Positions 1 through 10,106 of a stretch of 64,000 nucleotides of DNA are shown one piece after another; within the stretch, counting starts at the first letter, position 1, and the number at the start of each line of letters is the position of its first letter. A program made the translations under genes and the position numbers. This stretch comes from Anabaena minutissima FACHB-250 (GTDB lineage: Bacteria > Cyanobacteriota > Cyanobacteriia > Cyanobacteriales > Nostocaceae): NCBI RefSeq assembly GCF_014697125.1, contig NZ_JACJRG010000003.1, forward strand, positions 186,001 through 250,000. The letters run 5' to 3'. Below the pieces are notes generated by a model, which saw only the letters and a list, made by a program, of their open reading frames with translations, was not told the origin of the DNA and did no database searches.

Positions 1-3000
1 ATAGGAGAACCAACTATAATATCAGTGCTGTTAGTGTAGCGATATAACAGGGTTTTGAAGGCTGCTAACAAGGTCATAAACAAGGTGCTTCCTTGTTGCC
101 GACTTAATCTTTTAAGTCCTAAAGATAGCTCAGATGATAACTGAAAACTATGACTAGCTCCTTTGAATGATTGAGTTGCGGGTCGTAGGTGGTCTGTTGG
201 TAGTTCTAGAAGTGTTGGCGCATCGGCTAATTTATCCTGCCAATATTTCAGATGGGATTCTAATACTTCTGTGGTTAACCATTGTCGTTGCCAAGCTGCA
301 AAGTCTGTGTATTGTATTGGTAGGTCTGTCAAGGGTGAGATTTGACCTTTGCTAAAGGCTTGGTAAAGCTCTCCTAATTCTCGGATTAGTATTTCTATCG
401 ACCATCCATCAGACACGATATGGTGCATAGTAAATAGCACTACATATTCCTGTTTTCCTAAATACAGTAATTTAACTCTTAATAAGGTGTCTTTTTCCAG
501 ATCAAAGGAATTTTGAGCCTCTATCTGGATGATATCTCTAACGTTGGTTTCTCTTTGGGTAGTTGATAATTCGGAAAGGTCAATTACTGGCAATTGTAAT
601 GTTTTTTCTGGTGAAATGACGACTAAAGGTTGTCCTTCCAGTGATTGAAAGTTGGTTCTTAAGGCTTCATGTCTTCGGAGAATTTCATTAAAACTCTGTT
701 CTAATGCTGCTAAATTTAATTGTCCCTGTAAGCGGATGGCGGCGAAAATGTTGTAGAAGGGGCTATCGGGTTGTAACTGTGTCAAAAACCATAATCTTTG
801 TTGAGAAAAAGATAATGGTAAGTTTTCTGACCGGCAAATGGGATTAATGGGTGGTATTTCTAATAATAAACCTGCTTGGGTAGCAGTTTCTATGGCTTGA
901 GCGAGTCCAGCTATAGTAGGCTGGGCAAACAAGCACCGCAAAGGAAGTTCTACTTTAAATACTTGCTGTATCCGTGAAATTATGCGAGTTGCTAGTAGAG
1001 AATGTCCACCCAACTCAAAGAAGTTATCGTGAATACCGACTTTGTTAATGCTAAGTACCTCCATCCAAATTTCAGCCAGTTGATGTTCTACGGGAGTGGA
1101 AGCAGCGACAAAATTAGCTGATTGTATAAGTTGTGTATGGTCAGGTTCTGGTAGCGATCGCCTATCTATTTTGCCATTTGGTGTTAATGGTAGCGTCTCT
1201 AAAATCACCAAGGCAGAAGGTATCATGTAGCCCGGTAGTTTCGATTCTAGAAAACGACGTAATTCTGCAATTGTTAATGAATTTTCTGGTTGTAAAGTAA
1301 TATAAGCTACTAAATTTTTATTCCCTGGTACATTTTCTCTGAGAACAACTACTGTCGTATGTACTGATGGATATTGACTGATGGCAGCTTCAATTTCTGC
1401 CAATTCAATGCGAAAACCGCGCAGTTTTACTTGATAGTCAATGCGTCCGATGTATTCAATATCTCCGTTTGGTAAATAACGTGCTAAATCACCTGTTTTA
1501 TATAATTTTTCTCCTGGTTGATGAGTAAAAGGGTTAGGAATAAATTTTTCTTTAGTTAATTCCGGTTGGTTAAAATAACCTCGTGCAACACCAGCACCAC
1601 CAATATATATTTCTCCAGCAACGCCTACGGGTACAGGTTGTAAATATTTATCTAAAATATATATTTGGGTATTAGCCAGAGGACGACCTATAGTAATGGT
1701 TTGTTTAGTATCTTTAATTTGATGAATTGTAGACCAAATAGTTGTTTCTGTTGGTCCGTATAAATTCCAAATTTCCCTGCATCTTGAGAATAATTGATCA
1801 GCTAAATTTTGAGGTAAGGCTTCCCCACCACAAAGGACTTTTAATTGTGATTTACCTTGCCAACCTGCATCTAATAACATTTGCCAAGTTGCAGGGGTAG
1901 CTTGCATAACAGTTGTAGGGCTATTATTTAATAGTTGTAATAACTGTATGCCGTCTGTTGCTACTTCTCGACTAACTAAATTTAATTTCGCTCCTGTGAT
2001 TAAAGGTAGATAAATTTCTAGACCAGCAATATCAAAAGATAAAGTAGTAACTGCAAGTAAACTATCTGCATTAGTTAACTTTAACTGCTGCTGCATAGCA
2101 GTGAGGAAATTTATTACATTACTGTGAGTAATTTGTACGCCTTTGGGTTTACCTGTAGAGCCAGAGGTATAGATGGTGTAGATTAAATTATCGGGCTGAA
2201 TGTTAATTTTGGGGTTGATTGTTGCTTGGGTAGCAATGTTTTCCCAGTCTTTATCCAAACAAATAATTTGAGTTTTTTGGGGGGTGTTGTGGGCGGAAAG
2301 ATGAGGTAATAAATGTTGCTGGGTTAACAAAACTGACGTTTGTGAGTCTGCTAACATCAAAGCCAAACGCTCAACAGGAAATGCCGGATCTAGTGGGATG
2401 TACGCGCCACCTGCTTTGAGAATTGCTAAAATAGCAATGATCATTTCTAGCGATCGCTCTATACAAATTCCCACTAATACTTGTGGTTCTACTCCTAAGT
2501 TTTGTAAGTGGTGAGCTAGTTGATTAGCTTTTTGGTTGAGTTGTTGATAAGTCAGTTGTTGATCTGCAAAAACTACAGCAACAGCATCAGGGGTTTTCTC
2601 GACTTGTGCCTCAAATAGTTGCTGAATACATTGGTCTTGGGGATAATCAATTTGTGTATTATTCCACTCCGCTAATTGTTGATGCAACTCGCGTTCTGTT
2701 AACAGAGGTAAGTCTGATATTTTTCTTTGCGGATGAGCAACAATCCCTTCTAACAGTGTCTCGAAATGCTGCAATATACGAGCAATGGTATCGACATTGA
2801 ACAGGTCTGTGCTGTACTCTAATGCCCCTTTGAGTTCTGCTCCGGTATCCTCCATAGACAGGGTTAAATCAAACTTAGCAGTTTGACTGTGCATTGGTAG
2901 CCAACTTACGGTCACGCTCGGTAGCGTCAAATCTTGCTTACTATCTTCTAGCAAGGTAAACATTACCTGGAATAAAGGTGTATGGCTAAGATTTCGTTCT

Positions 3001-4142
3001 AGATGTAGTTCTTCTACCAGGCGCTCAAAAGGCAAATCAGCATGGGCAAAGGCTCCTACACATACCTGACGTACCCGACTGAGCAAGTCCAAGAAACTGG
3101 GATTTTGGGAAAGGTCAGTACGCAGCACTAAGGTATTGACAAAAAAACCAATCAACCCTTCAATTTCGGCAGAGTTACGGTTGGCGATCGCCGAGCCAAC
3201 GCAGATATCTTCTTGCCCAGTGTAACGGTAAAGGAGACTTTGAAAAGCAGCTAGTAGTGTCATAAACAGGGTGACACCTTGTTGATTGCTCAGGGACTTG
3301 AGCATACCAGTCAATTCTGGTGATAGCTTAAAATTAGCAATTGACCCTTGGAAGCTTTGCGCCATTGGCCTCGGACGATCTGTAGGCAGTTCCAGCACTG
3401 TAGGAGCATCTGCCAATTGTTGTTTCCAATAAGAAAGCTGAGTATTTAGTACCTCTCCTTGTAACCAGTGGCGTTGCCAAACAGTGAAGTCTGCATATTG
3501 TATGGGAAGTGGTGGTAAAGAAGAAGGCTTTCCACTATAAAAGGCTTCGTAGAGAACTGCCAATTCTTGAAGTATAACTTTGATCGACCAACCATCAGAG
3601 ATAATATGGTGAATGACGAACAACAACACATGTTCTTGCTCACTTATCTGCAATACTGTCCCTTGTAACAAAGGTCCAGACACTAAGTCAAAGGGTGTTT
3701 GTGCAATCTCAGTTGTTAGGCGATCGACCTCAGCTTTTTGCTTAGATAAAGGCAAATCACATAAGTTCACGACTGGTAAAGTGACGGTGAGAGTTGGGTG
3801 AATGATTTGAGTAAGTTCTTCTTCCACTAAAAGAAAGGTTGTACGTAAACATTCATGGCGTTTTATCATCTCATTCACGCTCTGCTCTAATGCCATCAAA
3901 TTGAGCGCACCCTTAATATGTAAAGATGCCAGTTCGTTGTACAAAGGGATATTGGGATTTAACAGGTGCAGAAACCACAGTCGCTGTTGGGCAAAAGATG
4001 CAGGAAAAGAGTTAGAATTTCGGCTTTGAGGCTGTATTTGTGTTTGCAAGACATTAGGATCTTGCTTCTGGCTAAGTCGTTGCAGCAGCAGTTTTCGTTG
4101 CTCTGGAGAAAGATTTGCAATACGTTCATGTAAATTAGTCAC
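1..4142 (-). CDS. Non-ribosomal peptide synthetase, C-A(Gly)-PCP-C..., 3' end beyond window
   Basis: This peptide synthetase acts after the PKS immediately upstream. About 1380 residues are visible and the frame is open to the left edge, so the gene is partial. In order: condensation domain (about 45-480, HHIISDG near 178), adenylation domain (about 500-990, YTSGSTGKPKG near 660), carrier protein (FFELGGHSLL near 1040), and a second condensation domain (HHIVSDG near 1242) cut at the edge. The specificity pocket read by alignment to PheA is D-I-L-Q-C-G-L-I-W plus the usual K, a known glycine-type code. The start is taken as GTG at 4142 because an AGGGGG ribosome site sits just upstream and no in-frame ATG precedes it. 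The gap to the PKS stop is 32 bases, so the two are probably co-transcribed. The second C domain implies at least one more residue is added outside the window. Confidence 0.93.
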   Translation of the reverse strand, partial: MTNLHERIANLSPEQRKLLLQRLSQKQDPNVLQTQIQPQSRNSNSFPASFAQQRLWFLHLLNPNIPLYNELASLHIKGALNLMALEQSVNEMIKRHECLRTTFLLVEEELTQIIHPTLTVTLPVVNLCDLPLSKQKAEVDRLTTEIAQTPFDLVSGPLLQGTVLQISEQEHVLLFVIHHIISDGWSIKVILQELAVLYEAFYSGKPSSLPPLPIQYADFTVWQRHWLQGEVLNTQLSYWKQQLADAPTVLELPTDRPRPMAQSFQGSIANFKLSPELTGMLKSLSNQQGVTLFMTLLAAFQSLLYRYTGQEDICVGSAIANRNSAEIEGLIGFFVNTLVLRTDLSQNPSFLDLLSRVRQVCVGAFAHADLPFERLVEELHLERNLSHTPLFQVMFTLLEDSKQDLTLPSVTVSWLPMHSQTAKFDLTLSMEDTGAELKGALEYSTDLFNVDTIARILQHFETLLEGIVAHPQRKISDLPLLTERELHQQLAEWNNTQIDYPQDQCIQQLFEAQVEKTPDAVAVVFADQQLTYQQLNQKANQLAHHLQNLGVEPQVLVGICIERSLEMIIAILAILKAGGAYIPLDPAFPVERLALMLADSQTSVLLTQQHLLPHLSAHNTPQKTQIICLDKDWENIATQATINPKINIQPDNLIYTIYTSGSTGKPKGVQITHSNVINFLTAMQQQLKLTNADSLLAVTTLSFDIAGLEIYLPLITGAKLNLVSREVATDGIQLLQLLNNSPTTVMQATPATWQMLLDAGWQGKSQLKVLCGGEALPQNLADQLFSRCREIWNLYGPTETTIWSTIHQIKDTKQTITIGRPLANTQIYILDKYLQPVPVGVAGEIYIGGAGVARGYFNQPELTKEKFIPNPFTHQPGEKLYKTGDLARYLPNGDIEYIGRIDYQVKLRGFRIELAEIEAAISQYPSVHTTVVVLRENVPGNKNLVAYITLQPENSLTIAELRRFLESKLPGYMIPSALVILETLPLTPNGKIDRRSLPEPDHTQLIQSANFVAASTPVEHQLAEIWMEVLSINKVGIHDNFFELGGHSLLATRIISRIQQVFKVELPLRCLFAQPTIAGLAQAIETATQAGLLLEIPPINPICRSENLPLSFSQQRLWFLTQLQPDSPFYNIFAAIRLQGQLNLAALEQSFNEILRRHEALRTNFQSLEGQPLVVISPEKTLQLPVIDLSELSTTQRETNVRDIIQIEAQNSFDLEKDTLLRVKLLYLGKQEYVVLFTMHHIVSDGWSIEILIRELGELYQAFSKGQISPLTDLPIQYTDFAAWQRQWLTTEVLESHLKYWQDKLADAPTLLELPTDHLRPATQSFKGASHSFQLSSELSLGLKRLSRQQGSTLFMTLLAAFKTLLYRYTNSTDIIVGSP

Positions 4143-4174
4143 TTGACACCCCCTTAATAGCTGCTTTTCTCCGC

Positions 4175-7100
4175 CTATAGCTGCTCAATTTCTGCCAACA
4201 TCTGAGCCAGTGTTTCGCTGTCTGTTTGTTCAGCTATTTTCTCGACTATAAATCTGGCTAATTCAGCAACATTTGACATTTCAAAAAACTTTTGAAAAGG
4301 TAGTTCTACAGAAAATGCCTGGCGAATTCGAGAAACTAGTTGAACAGCTAATAATGAATCTCCTCCCAACTCGAAGAAATTATCATATATGCCGATATTT
4401 TCGATGCCCAATATTGTAAACCAAATATCAGTCAACTCTTTTTCAACATCATTAGTTGGTGCAATATATGTAGTTTTTAAATTCCGTTGAGTGTAGGTGT
4501 TTGCAGTTAAACTGTTCTGTCTAATTTCCTCTAAAATATGTGCTTGTGTAAAACTTGTGTATCTATGACGTACTGTCTGAAAATCTTCAGGAGACACAAT
4601 AATTTGAGGTTCTGTATAACTAGAAAGAATGCGTTTAAATATCTCAACTCCTCCCTGAACATTTAACTGTATTCCTCGTTGAATACCTGCTTCACGAATT
4701 TCTTTGAGATAAAGAGGAATTTCTCCTACACCTGCCATACCAGCTTCTTGCCAGACACCCCAATTAATTGATATGTTAAATCTTCCAGTTTTTAATGTGT
4801 TGTAATGAGCAAAAGCATCAATAAAAGCATTAGCCGCAGCATAATCTACTTGTCCAACAAAAGGTAAAAGAGAACTGAGGGAGGAACAGAATACAAAAAA
4901 GTCTAAGTTAATATCTTTGAACAAAGCATCAAGCACTAATGTTCCTTGTATTTTGGGTGCAAAAACCCTTCTTACCATTTCGGATGTTTTTTGAGGAATA
5001 ATACCTGTGCCTAAAACACCTGCTGTATGAATTACACCATGAATATTGCCAAAGTATTCAAGAGCTAAATTTTTTACAGATTGCATTTGTTCTATATCAG
5101 ACACATCTGCTTGAACAACTAAAACTTCTGCTCCTAGTTCTTCTAATTCTTTGACTTTCTTAATTCTATTTTTAACTTTTTGGTCTTCATTTTGCTTGAT
5201 TTCTGCAATTTCAGATTGTTGCTGGGCAATAATTAAACCATATTCTGTCTGTTTTCTTTTTTCTTCACTGATGGGATAACCTTGAACGGTTTTAAATCCC
5301 TGTTGATATAATAACTCTTCCCATTTTTCAATACTTAATAAGGCGGAATCGGTTCTAATACTATCATTAAAATACCACCAACCTTCAGCTAAACCCCAAA
5401 CCATATCAGTCCAGCATTGAGATTTTACTGTTTCTAGGAGGAAGAATATACCGTTAGAAACTAACAAATTATTTAGATTTCTAACGGTTTCTGGAACATT
5501 TTTAGTTGCATGAACTACATCTAAACCTATGATAATGTCAAAACTATGTTTTTGATAACCTTGTTGTTGGCAATCTTGAGAAATATCAAAGATACCAAAT
5601 TTCATAAAATCAAAACCACGTTTGCGTGCTTCTTTCTCTGCATTGAGAACAAAACCTTTACCTAAATCCGTGAAATAATATTCAACATTGTAATCTTTCA
5701 ATGCTGCGGCTAAAAACCAAGTTAGCAAGCCATTACCTGCACCCACCTCTAAAATTTTAATTGTTTTTCCACATGATTTGCTGATAATATTAACAATTGT
5801 TTTTTGTACAAGAGTTTGGTAAATTCTGCTATTGGAATACTCAACAGTATTTTCAAAACTTTCTTTTAAAAGTTCAGAACTACCATCTGGATATAATACA
5901 CTAATTGCTTCTATTTCACCACTTAAAGCTTTGCTATAGTGATTTGCACAATGTTCTAGAAGCTTAAACATACCTCGAAAATCAGGATAATTATTTTCGG
6001 CTTCTTGTTTGAGTAATTGAGAGTTTTTGATATTATCTCTATCTAGCAAAAGCTCGAATGCTCTATTGCCTGTAAATTTTATTACTTTATTCGATTCCAA
6101 GAATTTTAGCATGAAATCATAAAATTTCTCAAATTTTGGCAGAACTCTCAATCCGGCTTTTACCTCATCCTGGTTGTATATTCTCCCCTTATTTGGATTG
6201 ATTATCTTGGCAGAGTGGAAATACTCATAAATGTAACTTACACATAACTGATTTAATGTGGTTTCTAATCCCTGAGAATCACAAATACCTTTAATTGATA
6301 ATTCTTGTTCTATTTGCTGTTCTAAGTAGCTGATTGCATCTATTTCTGTTGGCAAATTTAAAAAACTGGCTGCTTGTTGTTTCCTTGATAACCATTCATC
6401 CCATTCACTTTTTGGTGGTAATGGTGAACGCCCTACTAAGACAAGTTTTGCTTTTACTGTCTGTGCCAGATATTTAGCAAAGGCAGTTCCCATTGAGCCT
6501 AAGCCACCTGTAATTAAATAAACTCCTTTTTCCTTAAGTCGATAATTCTGATGAGGATGTTCAGCTAATTTGATTGCTTCAAATGTCTGTATCCATCGCT
6601 GTGTCCCTCGGTAAGCAACCATGAAGTCAGAAGACAATGAAATAATTTCTGTTAACAAATGAGCAAAAAGTCTCTCCGCTTGCCAGCTTTCAAATTGCAC
6701 ATCAATACAACGACAAGTGATGTGAGGAAATTCTAGAGGTATGACACGACATGAACCCAATAAAGTTGCTTTTTCTGGGCATAAATTTTCTATACCTGTG
6801 ACATTACACAGATAATTAGATATAATCCATAATTGAAGTGGCTCTGTGAGTTCTTGTTCTGCGATCGCTAATGCTATATATAACAAACTGTTAAAACCTA
6901 AATCTTGTGCAGCTACAAGACTTTCATTTGTTAATGAAGTGTTATTGCTCTCAGTAATGCTCCAAAAATGCACAATTCTTTCTGGAATTTGATTACTTAG
7001 CTTTAAATCTTTGATTAAGGCGTGATAATCATCCTGTCTTTGGGGATTAAGAATATAAGTTCGTTGTGAGAGTTTGGCAAATTTCTCTCCTACTCTCACT

Positions 7101-9964
7101 ATGACAATATTTTGATTAGTTTGCTCCAGTAGCTTTGTGAGTTCTCCGCCCATACCCACTTGATCGAGAAAAACTAACCAAAAAGAAGGTTGCTGTGCTA
7201 AATCTTTTATTTGCCAAGCCATAGGTGCCATACTTTGTTTCCAAATAGGCATATAAAACCAATCTTCAAGATTTGACTTTTGCTCAAATGAATTTCCGAG
7301 TATTTGGTTATCAACTACCGCTTTTTGAGATTCAATCCAGTAACGCTGACGTTCAAAGGGATAAGTTGGTAAAGGTAGGCGATAACGCTGTTCGTGGGTA
7401 TGAAAACCAGACCAATTTACCTCAACTCCTGCTAACCACAACCGTCCTAAAATATTGAGTAAGAAAGCTACATCTGATTTGTCTTCGTGAGGATGGCGTA
7501 AAGAAGGTAATATTACCTGTCCCACTGCCTCTTGGGTGTGTTGTTTGACAAGAGTACACAAAGTACGCCCTGGCCCTACTTCTAATAAAATACGTTCAGT
7601 TTCTTGCAATAAAACTGATAAACCGGATGAAAACTGTACTGTTTGACGTAAATGCTGCGCCCAATATTGTGGCGATTTTGCTTGCTCTAAGGAAATCCAA
7701 GTACCCGTTAAATTAGAAATAAAGGGAATTTCAGGAGGATTTAGTTTTATTTTTTTGAGTTCCACCATGAATGGTTCTAACATGGGTTCCATCATGTGGG
7801 AGTGAAAAGCATGAGAAGTATGCAAAAGCCGACATTCTATACCTAATGCAGTTAATTTTTGTTGAAGTGCTTTTACTGCTTCATAACTTCCAGAAACCAC
7901 AGATAAAGAAGGTGAATTACTAGCAGCTAAAGTTAAATTTTCGTTGAGAAAAGTTTTTACCTCTACTGCTGATGCAGAAATAGAAAGCATTGCACCTGTT
8001 GACATTTGCTGCATCAATCGCCCACGCACAACAACCAAAGTCAACGCATCTTCTAAAGACATTACACCAGCAAGAGTTGCAGCTACATATTCTCCAATAC
8101 TGTGACCAATCATTGCTTGTGGACATAGACCCCAAGATATCCATAGTTGAGCTAAAGCATACTCAATTACAAACAATGCTGGTTGTGCAAACTGCGTCTG
8201 CTTGAGTTGTTCTGCTGCTTGTTTGTCAGACTCTTGTGGATAAATAATTGCACGCAAATCTAATCCTAAATGTGGTTTTAGTAACAAACAACAACGATCT
8301 ACCTGTTTTTGGAATGTAGGCTCAGTTTGATACAATTCCCGCCCCATGTTTATATATTGAGCGCCCTGTCCAGGGAACATAAAAGTAATAGAGCGTTGAA
8401 TTATTTCCTCAAAGTGAGTTAATACTTGTTGAGGATCTATTATTTCTAAAGCGTTTATTGCTTCTTGAGTATTTTGACAAACTACAACACGGCGATGATT
8501 GAAAACTGCACGTCCTACTTGTAATGTGTAAGCAACATCTGCCAAATTCACATCAGGATGCTGTTTAAGATGTTGAACCAAATTCTGGGTAGCGGTTTCT
8601 AACGCCGATTCAGATTTAGCTGAAAGTAACAATAGCTGATATTTTCTTTTTAAGCTTGAGTGTGGACTTTGAACTTTTTCTGGTGCTTCTTCCAAAATCA
8701 CATGTGCATTTGTCCCACCAATACCTAAAGAACTGACTCCAGCACGACGCGGTGTGGAAGTTGCATTCCATTGAGTCAGCTTTGTATTGACGTAGAAAGG
8801 ACTATTAGCAAAATCAATTTCTGGATTAGGCTGCTCAAAATTTAAGCTGGGAGGAATTAATTTATGTTTTAAAGCCAAAGCAGTTTTAATTAAACCTGTA
8901 ACCCCAGCAGCAGCATCTAAATGTCCAATGTTGGTTTTCACAGAACCGATCGCACAGAAACCTGTTTTCTCAGTCTCAGCCCGAAATACGTTTGTCAACG
9001 CAGAGATTTCGATGGGATCGCCTAAAGCGGTTCCTGTACCGTGAGTTTCAATGTAGGTGATTGTTTCCGGTTCAATGTCAGCTAAAGCTATGGCTTCTGC
9101 GATCGCTTCTGCTTGTCCATTGACGCTGGGTGCTGTATAGCCCACTTTCCCGGAACCATCGTTATTGATGGCACTACCTTTAATCACAGCATAGATATGA
9201 TCGCCGTCTGCGATCGCATCCGGTAACCGCTTTAACAATACCACTCCCACGCCATTACCAATCACTGTTCCCTTGGCTTTAGCATCAAAAGCACGACAGT
9301 GTCCGTCAGGTGATAAAATTCCTCCTTCTTGATGTAAATACCCTGTATTTTGAGGTACACGAATCGAAGAACCACCAGCCAAAGCCATATCACATTGGTA
9401 ATTCAATAAACTTTGACAAGCCAAAGCAGTTGCTACTAAAGAAGTAGAACAAGCCGTTTGTACTGTGAGACTCGGCCCAGTCAGATTTAACTTGTAGGAA
9501 ACGCGAGTAGACAAAAAATCTTTATCATTACCAATTAATTTCTGGAAACTATTAGCTGAACCAATTTGATCGGAATTTCGATTAAAAGTTAAATAATTAT
9601 TTAAACTCGCACCAGCATAAACACCAATTCTACTTTCACATCTTTGAACATCATAACCAGCATTTTCTAATGCTTCCCAAGCACATTCTAAAAATAACCG
9701 ATGTTGGGGGTCAGTCATTTCTGCTTCTTTAGGGTTAAAGCCAAAGAACCCAGCATCAAATAAATCGATGTCGTCTAATACAGCCCCAGCTTTTATATAG
9801 TGAGGGTTATTAAGTAATGATATATCTACTCCAACAGCAATTAATTCTTCATTACTGAATTGAGAAATAGCCTCAACTCCATCACATAAATTACGCCAAA
9901 ATTCTGTAACGTTTTTAGCTGCCGGAAACCGCCCGGACATCCCGATAATAGCAATATTTTCCAT
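4175..9964 (-). CDS. Type I polyketide synthase, KS-AT-KR with embedded C-methyltransferase-ACP
   Basis: A single-module PKS of 1929 residues that would extend the Ser-terminated chain by one acetate unit, methylate and reduce it. Ketosynthase 1-430 has the active Cys in TACSTS (about 171) and the THGTGT and NIGHLDAAAG histidine motifs. The acyltransferase (about 540-850) has GHSIGEY near 620 and HAFHS near 717, the malonyl-CoA signature. The ketoreductase nucleotide motif TGGLGSMG is near 1155; the reductase is then interrupted by about 400 residues holding a SAM-binding motif (EVGAGNG, near 1408), and resumes with QADVSD and the Ser/Tyr catalytic pair (CSSLSSL, VDYAAANAF, near 1703). The acyl carrier has GGDSLLAVQ near 1871. 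There is no dehydratase, enoylreductase or thioesterase. It lies 142 bases from the loading NRPS and 32 bases from the next one, consistent with one operon. Confidence 0.94.
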   Translation of the reverse strand: MENIAIIGMSGRFPAAKNVTEFWRNLCDGVEAISQFSNEELIAVGVDISLLNNPHYIKAGAVLDDIDLFDAGFFGFNPKEAEMTDPQHRLFLECAWEALENAGYDVQRCESRIGVYAGASLNNYLTFNRNSDQIGSANSFQKLIGNDKDFLSTRVSYKLNLTGPSLTVQTACSTSLVATALACQSLLNYQCDMALAGGSSIRVPQNTGYLHQEGGILSPDGHCRAFDAKAKGTVIGNGVGVVLLKRLPDAIADGDHIYAVIKGSAINNDGSGKVGYTAPSVNGQAEAIAEAIALADIEPETITYIETHGTGTALGDPIEISALTNVFRAETEKTGFCAIGSVKTNIGHLDAAAGVTGLIKTALALKHKLIPPSLNFEQPNPEIDFANSPFYVNTKLTQWNATSTPRRAGVSSLGIGGTNAHVILEEAPEKVQSPHSSLKRKYQLLLLSAKSESALETATQNLVQHLKQHPDVNLADVAYTLQVGRAVFNHRRVVVCQNTQEAINALEIIDPQQVLTHFEEIIQRSITFMFPGQGAQYINMGRELYQTEPTFQKQVDRCCLLLKPHLGLDLRAIIYPQESDKQAAEQLKQTQFAQPALFVIEYALAQLWISWGLCPQAMIGHSIGEYVAATLAGVMSLEDALTLVVVRGRLMQQMSTGAMLSISASAVEVKTFLNENLTLAASNSPSLSVVSGSYEAVKALQQKLTALGIECRLLHTSHAFHSHMMEPMLEPFMVELKKIKLNPPEIPFISNLTGTWISLEQAKSPQYWAQHLRQTVQFSSGLSVLLQETERILLEVGPGRTLCTLVKQHTQEAVGQVILPSLRHPHEDKSDVAFLLNILGRLWLAGVEVNWSGFHTHEQRYRLPLPTYPFERQRYWIESQKAVVDNQILGNSFEQKSNLEDWFYMPIWKQSMAPMAWQIKDLAQQPSFWLVFLDQVGMGGELTKLLEQTNQNIVIVRVGEKFAKLSQRTYILNPQRQDDYHALIKDLKLSNQIPERIVHFWSITESNNTSLTNESLVAAQDLGFNSLLYIALAIAEQELTEPLQLWIISNYLCNVTGIENLCPEKATLLGSCRVIPLEFPHITCRCIDVQFESWQAERLFAHLLTEIISLSSDFMVAYRGTQRWIQTFEAIKLAEHPHQNYRLKEKGVYLITGGLGSMGTAFAKYLAQTVKAKLVLVGRSPLPPKSEWDEWLSRKQQAASFLNLPTEIDAISYLEQQIEQELSIKGICDSQGLETTLNQLCVSYIYEYFHSAKIINPNKGRIYNQDEVKAGLRVLPKFEKFYDFMLKFLESNKVIKFTGNRAFELLLDRDNIKNSQLLKQEAENNYPDFRGMFKLLEHCANHYSKALSGEIEAISVLYPDGSSELLKESFENTVEYSNSRIYQTLVQKTIVNIISKSCGKTIKILEVGAGNGLLTWFLAAALKDYNVEYYFTDLGKGFVLNAEKEARKRGFDFMKFGIFDISQDCQQQGYQKHSFDIIIGLDVVHATKNVPETVRNLNNLLVSNGIFFLLETVKSQCWTDMVWGLAEGWWYFNDSIRTDSALLSIEKWEELLYQQGFKTVQGYPISEEKRKQTEYGLIIAQQQSEIAEIKQNEDQKVKNRIKKVKELEELGAEVLVVQADVSDIEQMQSVKNLALEYFGNIHGVIHTAGVLGTGIIPQKTSEMVRRVFAPKIQGTLVLDALFKDINLDFFVFCSSLSSLLPFVGQVDYAAANAFIDAFAHYNTLKTGRFNISINWGVWQEAGMAGVGEIPLYLKEIREAGIQRGIQLNVQGGVEIFKRILSSYTEPQIIVSPEDFQTVRHRYTSFTQAHILEEIRQNSLTANTYTQRNLKTTYIAPTNDVEKELTDIWFTILGIENIGIYDNFFELGGDSLLAVQLVSRIRQAFSVELPFQKFFEMSNVAELARFIVEKIAEQTDSETLAQMLAEIEQL

Positions 9965-10106
9965 AAATCACCTTTTCCAAATTACTTAATTCTCAGCTAT
10001 TAATTATCAGTTTTAATCGTTATGTCAAAAATACATTCATCAAAAATTTTGATTACTGTATAGGTTGGTTTAGCTCGCCTCTACTGACTACTGAGATTAA
10101 GTTAAA

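Noticed and set aside
3446..3643. Minus-strand short frame within the left NRPS
   Set aside because: Out of frame with the condensation domain that clearly reads through this stretch.
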